From Flavobacteriaceae bacterium (lineage in GTDB: Bacteria; Bacteroidota; Bacteroidia; Flavobacteriales; Flavobacteriaceae), in the NCBI GenBank assembly GCA_947461915.1, contig CANHNG010000012.1:1-14242 (forward strand): a stretch of 14,242 nucleotides of DNA, read 5' to 3'. The notes beneath the pieces were generated by a model. It was not told the origin of the DNA. It saw only the letters and a program-made list of their open reading frames with translations, and did not search any database. This document shows, piece after piece, positions 8,601-14,242 of this stretch. Each line of letters starts with the position of its first letter. Position 1 is the stretch's first letter. Position numbers and translations under genes: made by a program.

Positions 8601-11600
8601 AATTTGCCTGCCGCTACTTCGGTACCTATTTCAACTCTTACTTTGGGTGGAAGAGGTACATTGAATGGCACCTGGGGATCAACAACAGCAACAACTGCCA
8701 CCTACAAAAACAACACCTATTTTGATGCGAATTCAGGATATTTCACAGTTGCTACCAATACTGCAGCTGTTCCAATTGTTACTGTATCTGTAGGTTCATA
8801 TAATTATAATGGAAGTCCTCAAGGTCCTAATTCAGGTTCTAATACCGGAACAGGAACGAGTTATACTTACAGTTATGTAGGGGTAAGTGGAACTACCTAT
8901 GGACCAAGTCCAACCCAACCAACTAATGTGGGAAGTTATACTGTTACTGCTACAGTAGCAGCGAGTACAGATGGGTTTTGGCAATCGGCTAGTTCAAATG
9001 CAACACCGTTTACCATTAAGGCTACTCCAACTATTACTACTGCACCAACTGCCTCAGCAATTACGTATGGTCAAACGTTGGCATCATCAACTTTGAGTGG
9101 CGGAGCAGCAAGTGTGGCAGGAACATTTACTTTCACCACATCATCAACTGCACCAAATGCTGGAACAGCAAGTCAATCAGTTACTTTCACGCCGGAAGAT
9201 GCTACAAATTATATTTCAATTACAATCACAGTTGATGTGACAGTTAACACAAAAGCATTAACAGTTACAGGATTAACTGGAAGCAACAAGGCATACGACA
9301 GAACAACAGCTGCTACTGCAACAGGAACTGCAGCGTTGAGTGGAGTGATTTCACCTGATGTGGTAACCTTGACTGGCACGCCAACGTTCACATTTGCTAG
9401 TGCGAATGTGGGAACACCAGTTAGCATATCAACAACAGGATACACTCTTACCGGAACTAATGCGGCGAACTATACTTTAACTCAACCAACCTTATCTGCG
9501 AATATTACACAAGCAACCTTAACGGTAACCGGAGCGACGACAGCCAATAAAGAATATGATGGTAACAATACAGCAACTATAACTGCTGGTACTTTAGTGG
9601 GTATTGTTGGTTCAGATGTAGTTATTTTAACTCAGTCAGGAACTTTTGGACAAACAGGAGTTGGAACAAGCATTGCTATTACCTCAACATCAACTATAAG
9701 TGGAACTAATTCGGCAAATTATAGTTTAACCCAACCAAGCTTAACAGCAAGAAATATAACTGCCAAAGCATTAACGGTAACCGGAGCGACGACAGCCAAT
9801 AAAGAATATGACGGAACCAATACGGCAACTATAACTGGTGGTACTTTAGTGGGTATTGTTGGTTCAGATGTAGTTACTTTAACTCAGTCAGGAACTTTTG
9901 GACAAACAGGAGTTGGAACCAATATTGCTATTACGTCAACTTCAACTATAAGTGGTGCTGATTCTGCAAACTATAGTTTAACCCAACCAAGCTTAACAGC
10001 AAGAAACATTACTGCTAAAGCGTTAACGGTTACTGCTCCAATAATAGGAACCATAACCCAACCCATTTGTGCTCTACAAACAGGAAGTGTGGTTTTAAGC
10101 GGTTTACCGGTACCAGGAACTTGGACCCTTACACGAAGTGATGATTCAAGCCAAACAACAGGCACAGGCACAAGCACCACTATTATAGGACTTGCTTCTG
10201 GAACGTATACTTATACCGTATCTATTAGTGGTCTTACTTCTGAAGCTTCTGCCAATGTAGTTATAAACACTTTAACAAAGACTTGGGACGGAACTGATTG
10301 GTCACCATCCGGGGACCCAACAAGTGACAATTTGGTTATTTTCAATGGTAATTATTCCAGTACCAATTCCGTGTTATCCTTTTGTTCGTGTCAAGTAACT
10401 TCAGGCGCAGTTGTTATAAATTCAGGCCATACTTTAAAAGTTACCAATGGAATAACTGTTTCCGGAGGCTCTTTAACCTTCGAAAACGATGCCTGTTTGG
10501 TCCAGACAAACGAAACCCCTTTAATAAATTCTGGAAATATAATTTACAAACGCAAGACTTCTACTTTAAACAATAATTACGATTTTGTGTATTGGAGCTC
10601 ACCGGTAAAAGAGCAGAAAATAGGGAAAATTTGGATGGCCAGCAATTGGGCAGATACTTTTTACAATTTTAGTCCTGCAGCAAATAATTGGGCTCGAACC
10701 TATGAGGCAAACACAATGACTCCCGGAAAAGGCTATATTTCTCGTGCCCGTAACGGACAATCGGGATGGGATTACAACAACAATGTTTCCACATTTACCG
10801 TAGGGGGAACCTGGACTGCCAAGTTTTATGGGGTGCCTAATAATGGGATTATTACAGTAACTGATTGTGTTGGTGGCAGAGACTGTCTTCTAGGAAATCC
10901 CTATCCCTCCGCCCTAGATGCAGTCGAATTTTTGAAACAAAACAGCGCCGTTTTAGAAGGTACACTTTATTTTTGGACCCACAACAATCCAATGACTAAT
11001 AATGCCTATAATTCAAATGATTATGCTCTTTATAATTCTTTAGGAAGTGTTGAAACAACTAACGATAACAAAAAACCAACAGGAAAAATCGCTGCAGGCC
11101 AGTCGTTTTTTGCCACTGCAAAAGCTACTGCTAATGTTATCTTTAATAATACCATGCGGGTAGGTGCTGGGGGAGCTCTATTAGATAACACCCAATTTTT
11201 CAGGACCAGCAGCGCCAAAGCAAAAACGGCCAACAGTATTGAAAAACACCGGGTATGGTTGAACTTATCTAACACCCAGGGCGCTTTCAAGCAGACATTG
11301 GTGGGTTATGTGACGGACGCCACAAACGGTTATGACAGCCGTTTTGATGGGGAAAGTTATGATGGGAATGCGTATGTCGATTTTTACAGCATCAACCAAG
11401 GGAAGAATTTCACCATTCAAGGACGGGCAGTGCCCTTCGATCAAAATGACTCCGTTCCGTTGGGATTCAAAACCACGATTGAGGGTAGTTTTACCATTGA
11501 CATCGACGAAGTGGATGGATTACTCGCCAATCAAGCCGTGTATCTGGAGGACAAGGTGACCAACACCGTTTCTAATTTAAAAAACGGCAACTATACGTTT

Positions 11601-11936
11601 ACCACGGCCAAGGGCACCTTCAACGACCGTTTTGTCCTTCGGTATACGGATACTGATACAACATTAAGTATTGATGATACGGATAAAGAGGATGGAATTT
11701 TGGTCTTTTATTCTAACAATTATAAAACACTAATCATCAAAAACAAGGTGATGGATTCCACAGTAAATTCAGTGGCGCTGTTCAATATGGCAGGGCAGAA
11801 TATTGAAAAATGGGTTGTGAAAGACAGTGGTCAAACGAATATCCAGATTCCAATAAAAAATATACCTTCTGGAATTTACATTGTAAAAGTGAAAACCACG
11901 AAAGGCGAAAGCAGCAAAAAAATAATCGTTAATTAA
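5634..11936 (+). CDS. Giant MBG/YDG repeat adhesin with T9SS sorting signal
   Basis: A 2100-residue exported protein, probably surface-attached. A clear signal peptide (1-28, cleavage NAFS-Q) fixes the start at 5634. Order: beta-rich stalk (about 30-289); MBG-type repeat (290-370); YDG repeat (371-459); MBG-type (460-542, and a divergent one 543-626); YDG (627-713); MBG_2-like domain (714-803); second stalk opening with a G8-like TSTWSTG motif (804-1047); MBG-type (1048-1131); Ig-like domain (about 1132-1207); three consecutive YDG repeats (1208-1294, 1295-1378, 1379-1462). Then follows the module shared with the first adhesin (about 1475-2005, with EKHRVWLNL at 1870 and RFVLRYT at 1999). An acidic linker DTDTTLSIDDTDKEDG leads to a terminal domain ending SGIYIVKVKTTKGESSKKI, which resembles a type A sorting signal. 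The third YDG repeat reads YDR instead of YDG. No catalytic motif is visible. Adhesion, matrix or gliding-related roles are inferred from family type only. Confidence 0.87.
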   Translation: MKTIFYNSSKAVKLFMIMSLLFVANAFSQTTYYLQTANVAAASTAGSWKTDATGAGGGTAATVFTGSTDTWVILSTQAAVFPNGSTTTFAGNLQVDGTLKVAASSVNSSTSVTVNGIIIFSATTTSQVTVTSAVGSGSNSFVIGSSATIKTTNQNGVFGTNCSIAAVGSRATLTLPTTANYEFNGSANQATLGLPPTVNQLTLSGSGTKTFSVATTVSNSLSIASGVIANLGTFTHSTGSMKLNNLGVDGAALGAISWGGTNSATYINTTYFSATSGKINVGIDTRSTPTVTPTIGTYTYSGSAQGPNAASNNGTGTSYTYSYVGTTYTASATAPTNAGTYTVTVTVAASTDGFWKSASSTATAFSIAAKPLTIGTPTIASKVYNGTTASGTITAGSLSGLVSPQTLTVSATGTYADANVETGKTATIVYTLANGTNGGIGTNYSLASGSAIGDITVATPTIVVTVGSYTYSGSAQGPNAATNTGTGTSYTYSYVGVSPTVYTASATRPTNAGSYTVTVTVAANGNYAAASSIATSFSITAAASSVTVTGTAPFSYVYDGTSKTPSFTSTGSTSTITYLYSGTGITGSTATAPTNVGTYSVTASVTANGNYAAASSSATAFTIAAKALTIAGLTGSNKVYDGTTTATVTGTAALSGIVLSQTVTLGGTPSYTFTSASVGTAISITTIGYTISGAAAVNYSLTQPSASANITTASLIIKADNAYKVTGTALPSPVTGSVDFSATGLVNQETVGSVTITYGTGAASGALPGTYTGSVTPSAATAGTFTPSNYTISYVSANIIVGNVIRCIASGNWSATSTWSTGVVPTLADGVIIQAPSMVTVDIPNAECASMAVNSDSGTNGANGGMATLKFNSGSVLTIEGTLSASWTNSKAGTVDMGSGGKLIINGTNNPIQNGATPFQFYAGGVFTPGTGTVEFGGSAQTMAPYTCGGCGLSTMTYNNVIFSGSGIKTINTGTTINGNVSITGTAKVNLPAATSVPISTLTLGGRGTLNGTWGSTTATTATYKNNTYFDANSGYFTVATNTAAVPIVTVSVGSYNYNGSPQGPNSGSNTGTGTSYTYSYVGVSGTTYGPSPTQPTNVGSYTVTATVAASTDGFWQSASSNATPFTIKATPTITTAPTASAITYGQTLASSTLSGGAASVAGTFTFTTSSTAPNAGTASQSVTFTPEDATNYISITITVDVTVNTKALTVTGLTGSNKAYDRTTAATATGTAALSGVISPDVVTLTGTPTFTFASANVGTPVSISTTGYTLTGTNAANYTLTQPTLSANITQATLTVTGATTANKEYDGNNTATITAGTLVGIVGSDVVILTQSGTFGQTGVGTSIAITSTSTISGTNSANYSLTQPSLTARNITAKALTVTGATTANKEYDGTNTATITGGTLVGIVGSDVVTLTQSGTFGQTGVGTNIAITSTSTISGADSANYSLTQPSLTARNITAKALTVTAPIIGTITQPICALQTGSVVLSGLPVPGTWTLTRSDDSSQTTGTGTSTTIIGLASGTYTYTVSISGLTSEASANVVINTLTKTWDGTDWSPSGDPTSDNLVIFNGNYSSTNSVLSFCSCQVTSGAVVINSGHTLKVTNGITVSGGSLTFENDACLVQTNETPLINSGNIIYKRKTSTLNNNYDFVYWSSPVKEQKIGKIWMASNWADTFYNFSPAANNWARTYEANTMTPGKGYISRARNGQSGWDYNNNVSTFTVGGTWTAKFYGVPNNGIITVTDCVGGRDCLLGNPYPSALDAVEFLKQNSAVLEGTLYFWTHNNPMTNNAYNSNDYALYNSLGSVETTNDNKKPTGKIAAGQSFFATAKATANVIFNNTMRVGAGGALLDNTQFFRTSSAKAKTANSIEKHRVWLNLSNTQGAFKQTLVGYVTDATNGYDSRFDGESYDGNAYVDFYSINQGKNFTIQGRAVPFDQNDSVPLGFKTTIEGSFTIDIDEVDGLLANQAVYLEDKVTNTVSNLKNGNYTFTTAKGTFNDRFVLRYTDTDTTLSIDDTDKEDGILVFYSNNYKTLIIKNKVMDSTVNSVALFNMAGQNIEKWVVKDSGQTNIQIPIKNIPSGIYIVKVKTTKGESSKKIIVN
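9519..10022 (+). repeat. Near-identical 252-base tandem repeat (YDG units 4 and 5)
   Basis: Units 9519-9770 and 9771-10022 each encode 84 residues in frame. They differ at about 20 of 252 positions by eye count, many of them third-base changes. A further start of the unit, TTAACGGT, follows at 10023 with the same 252-base period but breaks off within about ten bases. The in-frame period means copy number can change without breaking the gene. Confidence 0.9.
10059..11648 (+). repeat. Long 3' module shared with the first adhesin gene (copy 2)
   Basis: This is the counterpart of 2968-4575. It begins at TQPIC just after the broken sixth YDG unit and ends at RFVLRYT, after which the two proteins no longer resemble each other closely. 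A few short indels separate the copies, for example around 11040-11085 against 3955-4010. Confidence 0.85.
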
Positions 11937-11969
11937 TAACATTTAGACTTATAAAATTATCCAATCTTT

Positions 11970-12003
11970 ACCCCCCTCTCCTATGGAGAGGGCTGGGTTG
12001 AGG
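11970..12003. repeat. Intergenic palindrome of the CCCTCTCC/GGAGAGGG kind
   Basis: CCCTCTCC (11974-11981) and GGAGAGGG (11985-11992) form a perfect 8-base stem with loop TAT. The flank GCTGGGTTGAGGA follows. The same stem and flank occur as a dispersed intergenic repeat in many bacterial genomes, which I recall but cannot test. No T tract follows, so termination is left to the next hairpin. Confidence 0.6.
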
Positions 12004-12080
12004 ATAATCAAAAAAACTATTTTATATTTCTAATTCGTATAATAAAGACAATTCCCATTCTGGAAGTTGTTCCTAAAGAT

Positions 12081-12117
12081 AAAAACCCATTCGCAACGGT
12101 ATGTGAATGGGTTTTTT
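12081..12117. terminator. Bidirectional terminator between the second adhesin and bioB
   Basis: AAAAACCCATTC (12081-12092) pairs with 12105-12116, and the stem can extend by three more pairs around the loop ACGGTA. It has T6 on the plus-strand side and an A run on the other. It can therefore end transcripts from both convergent genes. It lies 145 bases after the adhesin stop and 16 bases after the bioB stop. Confidence 0.88.
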
Positions 12118-12132
12118 ATGGAGTTTAAAGTA

Positions 12133-13218
12133 TTATTTTCCCTTAGTCGAAGCTTCTAGATTCCGTTCAATCGTATGACCGGGACGCGACCATTTTGGTT
12201 TTTCGCCTAATGGAGCAAATTGGGAATCTGCCGCCTCGACTGTTTGGGGTTGGCTTACTTTGGTAAAAGGCTTTTGTGGATTCAACCCTAACATTTCAAA
12301 CATTTTCATGTCCTCATTGACATCCGGGTTAGGGGTGGTCAATAGTTTGTCTCCTGCAAATATGGAATTGGCCCCGGCAAAAAAGCACATTGCCTGCCCT
12401 TCGCGGCTCATGTTCATTCTTCCTGCGGACAACCGCACTTGGGTTTCCGGCATAATAATTCGGGTTGTGGCCACCATTCGAATCATTTCCCAGATTTCCA
12501 CCGGTTTTTCTTCTTCCATCGGGGTTCCTTCAACGGCAACTAAGGCATTGATGGGCACTGATTCCGGTTGTGGATTCAAGGTGGAAAGCGCCACCAACAT
12601 GCCCGCTCGGTCTTCGATACTTTCGCCCATCCCAATGATGCCCCCACTACAAACGGTAACGTTCGTTTTGCGGACATTTTCTATGGTTTGCAGGCGGTCT
12701 TCAAATCCACGGGTAGAGATGACTTCTTTATAATACTCTTCTGAGGTGTCTAAATTGTGATTGTAGGCATACAAACCGGCTTCGGCCAGACGTTGGGCTT
12801 GGTTTTCGGTAATCATTCCCAGGGTACAGCACACTTCCATGTCTAGTTTGTTGATGGTGCGCACCATTTCAAGAACTTGGTCAAACTCGGCTCCATCCTT
12901 TACATTTCGCCAGGCCGCCCCCATACACACACGGGAAGAACCACTTGATTTAGCACGTAAAGCCTGCGCTTTTACCTGGCTCACGGTCATCAAATCGTTG
13001 CCTTCAATTTCAGTATGGTATCGCGCTGCTTGCGGACAATAGCCACAGTCTTCAGGGCATCCGCCTGTTTTGATGGACAACAAGGTCGAAACCTGAACCA
13101 CATTCGGATCATGGTGTTCTCTATGAATAGAGGCTGCTTCAAAAAGCAGGTCCATCATGGGTTTGTTGTAGATGGCAATAATTTCGGGGGTCGTCCAATT
13201 GTGTTTTGTGATGCTCAT
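12133..13218 (-). CDS. bioB: Biotin synthase BioB
   Basis: BioB is a cytoplasmic radical-SAM enzyme that inserts sulfur into dethiobiotin, the last step of biotin synthesis. The [4Fe-4S] motif CPEDCGYC has ligands C54, C58 and C61. Likely [2Fe-2S] ligands are C98 (RVCMG), C130 or C131 (EVCCTLGM), C190 (TVCSGG) and R262 (VRLSAGR). YNHNLDTSEEYY (152-163) and FFAGANSIFAGDKLLT are also signature blocks. The frame opens upstream at 13299, but I chose the ATG at 13218 (MSITKHNW, 361 residues). The extra 27 codons are not BioB-like and overlap a good promoter at 13239-13269. The C-terminus runs slightly past the core with a charged tail. The other biotin genes are not next to it. It converges on the second adhesin. 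Confidence 0.95.
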   Translation of the reverse strand: MSITKHNWTTPEIIAIYNKPMMDLLFEAASIHREHHDPNVVQVSTLLSIKTGGCPEDCGYCPQAARYHTEIEGNDLMTVSQVKAQALRAKSSGSSRVCMGAAWRNVKDGAEFDQVLEMVRTINKLDMEVCCTLGMITENQAQRLAEAGLYAYNHNLDTSEEYYKEVISTRGFEDRLQTIENVRKTNVTVCSGGIIGMGESIEDRAGMLVALSTLNPQPESVPINALVAVEGTPMEEEKPVEIWEMIRMVATTRIIMPETQVRLSAGRMNMSREGQAMCFFAGANSIFAGDKLLTTPNPDVNEDMKMFEMLGLNPQKPFTKVSQPQTVEAADSQFAPLGEKPKWSRPGHTIERNLEASTKGK

Positions 13219-13238
13219 CGATGTGATTTTTAATGGCT

Positions 13239-13269
13239 CAAAAGTAGTCAAATTGTTCTGAAGTAGCAA
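13239..13269 (-). promoter_or_regulatory. Bacteroidota-type promoter for bioB
   Basis: On the minus strand TTG (13269-13267) is followed after 20 bases by TACTTTTG (13246-13239), a full match to TAnnTTTG. Transcription would start near 13233, about 15 bases before the ATG at 13218. That supports the short start. I see no biotin-repressor dyad and no riboswitch here. Confidence 0.65.
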
Positions 13270-13517
13270 TGGAATCCGATTGAAAAACAAAAAGTCCATC
13301 TCTTGAATGATGAATTTATTACATCATATTACCAAAAGAATCCTAAATTTAGACGAAGGTTTTTCAAATAAAAAAAGTGGGGATCTAGATTTTAGCACTT
13401 AAAAATAAAAAACAGTCAATCGGAAGTGCGTTCTAATAAGTATATTTATTGGAAGATTTGTGTTTCAAATCCCCAGACTCTATCTAATTCTTTTTTTAAA
13501 AGGAATGAGTTTTGAAT

Positions 13518-13967
13518 TTAAGCTTTATGTTTGTCTGTGTGATAGCGAGTGTCCCAATATAACATCAGAATAAAGGTAACGATTACTGCTGATACAATTC
13601 CTTCAAACAATAGCGAAATGGAATAGTTCATTACGGAAGGATTTCCTCCAAACAGAAAACTTTTGGATAAAGATTTAATATAGGCTTCTCCTCCTTTAAA
13701 ATAACTGTATGCAATTAAACCCAATATACTCAAAAATACGCCCGTAAGTGAAGTCTTTAAGGCAGATGAGGCATTGGAAGCTAATACGGTGTTGCCTTCG
13801 TTGAAATTAGTTTTTAGCGTTTTTTGCGTTCCGTAAAGTACGAATAAGATGTTAAATAATCTTAAAAAATAAAGATCGGCAACCCCTAAAAACTCCATTA
13901 TTATGAAATAAGCCCCAATTGCTATAAAAATAATAAATCCGTTTATTAATTCTTTCGGTAGTTTCAT
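13518..13967 (-). CDS. Hypothetical four-helix inner-membrane protein
   Basis: I do not recognise this 149-residue protein. It has four likely membrane helices at about 9-27, 31-46, 72-90 and 115-137. A basic, polar segment (47-70, with QKTLKTNFNEG) lies between helices 2 and 3, and there is a short basic His-containing tail (YHTDKHKA). The even helix number and positive charges after helices 2 and 4 suggest both ends are cytoplasmic. No catalytic or transport motif is visible. The start MKLPKELINGF at 13967 is the only ATG ahead of the first helix. It stands alone: 299 bases separate its stop from the bioB start and 200 bases lie upstream of it. I found no convincing promoter or terminator for it. 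Confidence 0.75.
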   Translation of the reverse strand: MKLPKELINGFIIFIAIGAYFIIMEFLGVADLYFLRLFNILFVLYGTQKTLKTNFNEGNTVLASNASSALKTSLTGVFLSILGLIAYSYFKGGEAYIKSLSKSFLFGGNPSVMNYSISLLFEGIVSAVIVTFILMLYWDTRYHTDKHKA

Positions 13968-14167
13968 ATAGGTAAAATTTATAGGTTAGCGGTTTATAGC
14001 ATATCACTTTTACTTATTGGTATTTGCTTGCAACAAATTAGGTTTAAGTGGCAATATTACATAACTTTTTTAAAATGGCAACTTCATGAAAAACAGCACA
14101 ATACAATCAAATTTACACAAAAAATGTTGTTTTTAAAGAAAAAAAGGAAAATAATTTTAGTGATTTT

Positions 14168-14242
14168 TTACTTTTTTAGAAAGTAAAGCGCTGTTTTTTT
14201 GTCTTTTTCCAATTGTTCCTTCAAAAGGGCCACAGATTCAAA
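14168..14242 (-). CDS. C-terminal end of an unidentified gene (5' end outside window)
   Basis: The minus strand is open from the window edge to a TAA at 14168-14170, giving 24 residues ending LEKDKKTALYFLKK. The composition, with alternating charged and leucine residues (SVALLKEQLEKDKK), looks like a coding helix and not random AT-rich DNA. The fragment is too short for a family call; the C-terminus of a small regulator or a coiled-coil protein would fit. The 200 bases between it and the membrane-protein start (13968-14167) show nothing else I can support. Confidence 0.5.
   Translation of the reverse strand, partial: FESVALLKEQLEKDKKTALYFLKK

Noticed and set aside
9519..10022. Regular repeats suggestive of a CRISPR array
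   Set aside because: The units are 252 bases, adjacent without spacers, and encode protein domains in frame.
1285..11936. A single operon of the two adhesins, or a new multi-gene system
   Set aside because: A strong terminator follows the first gene, a separate promoter precedes the second, and no accessory gene lies between. The data fit paralogs from duplication, not a coupled system.
12260..12733. A 157-codon open frame antisense to bioB
   Set aside because: It lies wholly inside a clear bioB gene on the other strand, has no recognisable motif, and is what the codon bias of bioB would produce by chance.
13219..13330. A biotin-responsive operator or riboswitch ahead of bioB
   Set aside because: No long dyad resembling a BirA site and no structured leader were visible. 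The predicted leader is only about 15 bases.
13484..13507. Hairpin after the membrane-protein gene as a terminator
   Set aside because: The stem is weak and A/T only with a bulge, and no T run follows on the minus strand.
14108..14115. A TAAATTTG (-7 type) element on the minus strand upstream of the membrane protein
   Set aside because: No TTG lies at 17-23 bases from it, and such an AT-rich match is expected by chance.

Overview
The window reads as a chromosome segment of a Flavobacterium-like member of the Bacteroidota. Reasons: AT-rich DNA, translation starts without a Shine-Dalgarno, two promoter matches to the Bacteroidota consensus (TTG, about 19-20 bases, TAnnTTTG), and two giant surface proteins. 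Those proteins carry type IX secretion (T9SS) C-terminal signals and the MBG/YDG repeat modules common in flavobacteria.

Layout, left to right. (1) 1-363, the 3' end of a beta-ketoacyl synthase gene (+). (2) 364-562, a short gap packed with small palindromes and short tandem repeats. (3) 563-1048, recX (-), convergent with the synthase and divergent from the next gene. (4) 1285-4842, an 1185-residue T9SS-exported adhesin-like protein (+) with an unusually long, doubly hydrophobic N-terminus, ending in a terminator. (5) 4843-5633, a 790-base gene-free stretch that is not empty. It holds a decayed copy of recX (-) with an in-frame stop and a frameshift, a copy of the DNA that lies upstream of the intact recX, a 20-base direct repeat, a good promoter and a leader inverted repeat. 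(6) 5634-11936, a 2100-residue MBG/YDG repeat adhesin (+). (7) 11937-12132, a dispersed-type palindrome and a strong shared terminator. (8) 12133-13218, bioB (-), with its own promoter. (9) 13518-13967, an unrecognised four-helix membrane protein (-). (10) 14168-14242, the last codons of a further gene (-).

The main result is evolutionary. Both adhesin genes are preceded by recX-like sequence in divergent orientation, intact for the first and a relic for the second. They also share about 540 residues of C-terminal half with long stretches of near-identical DNA. The simplest reading is a tandem duplication of a recX-adhesin unit. The second recX then decayed, the N-terminal repeat regions diverged or were swapped, and the 3' halves stayed similar. 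The second adhesin's extreme C-terminus was apparently replaced by a different sorting-signal type.

The adhesins are expected to cross the inner membrane by Sec and the outer membrane by T9SS, ending on the surface or secreted. RecX would modulate RecA, and BioB makes the last step of biotin synthesis. I see no operon linking these functions, and no RNA gene, insertion sequence, CRISPR array or defence system.
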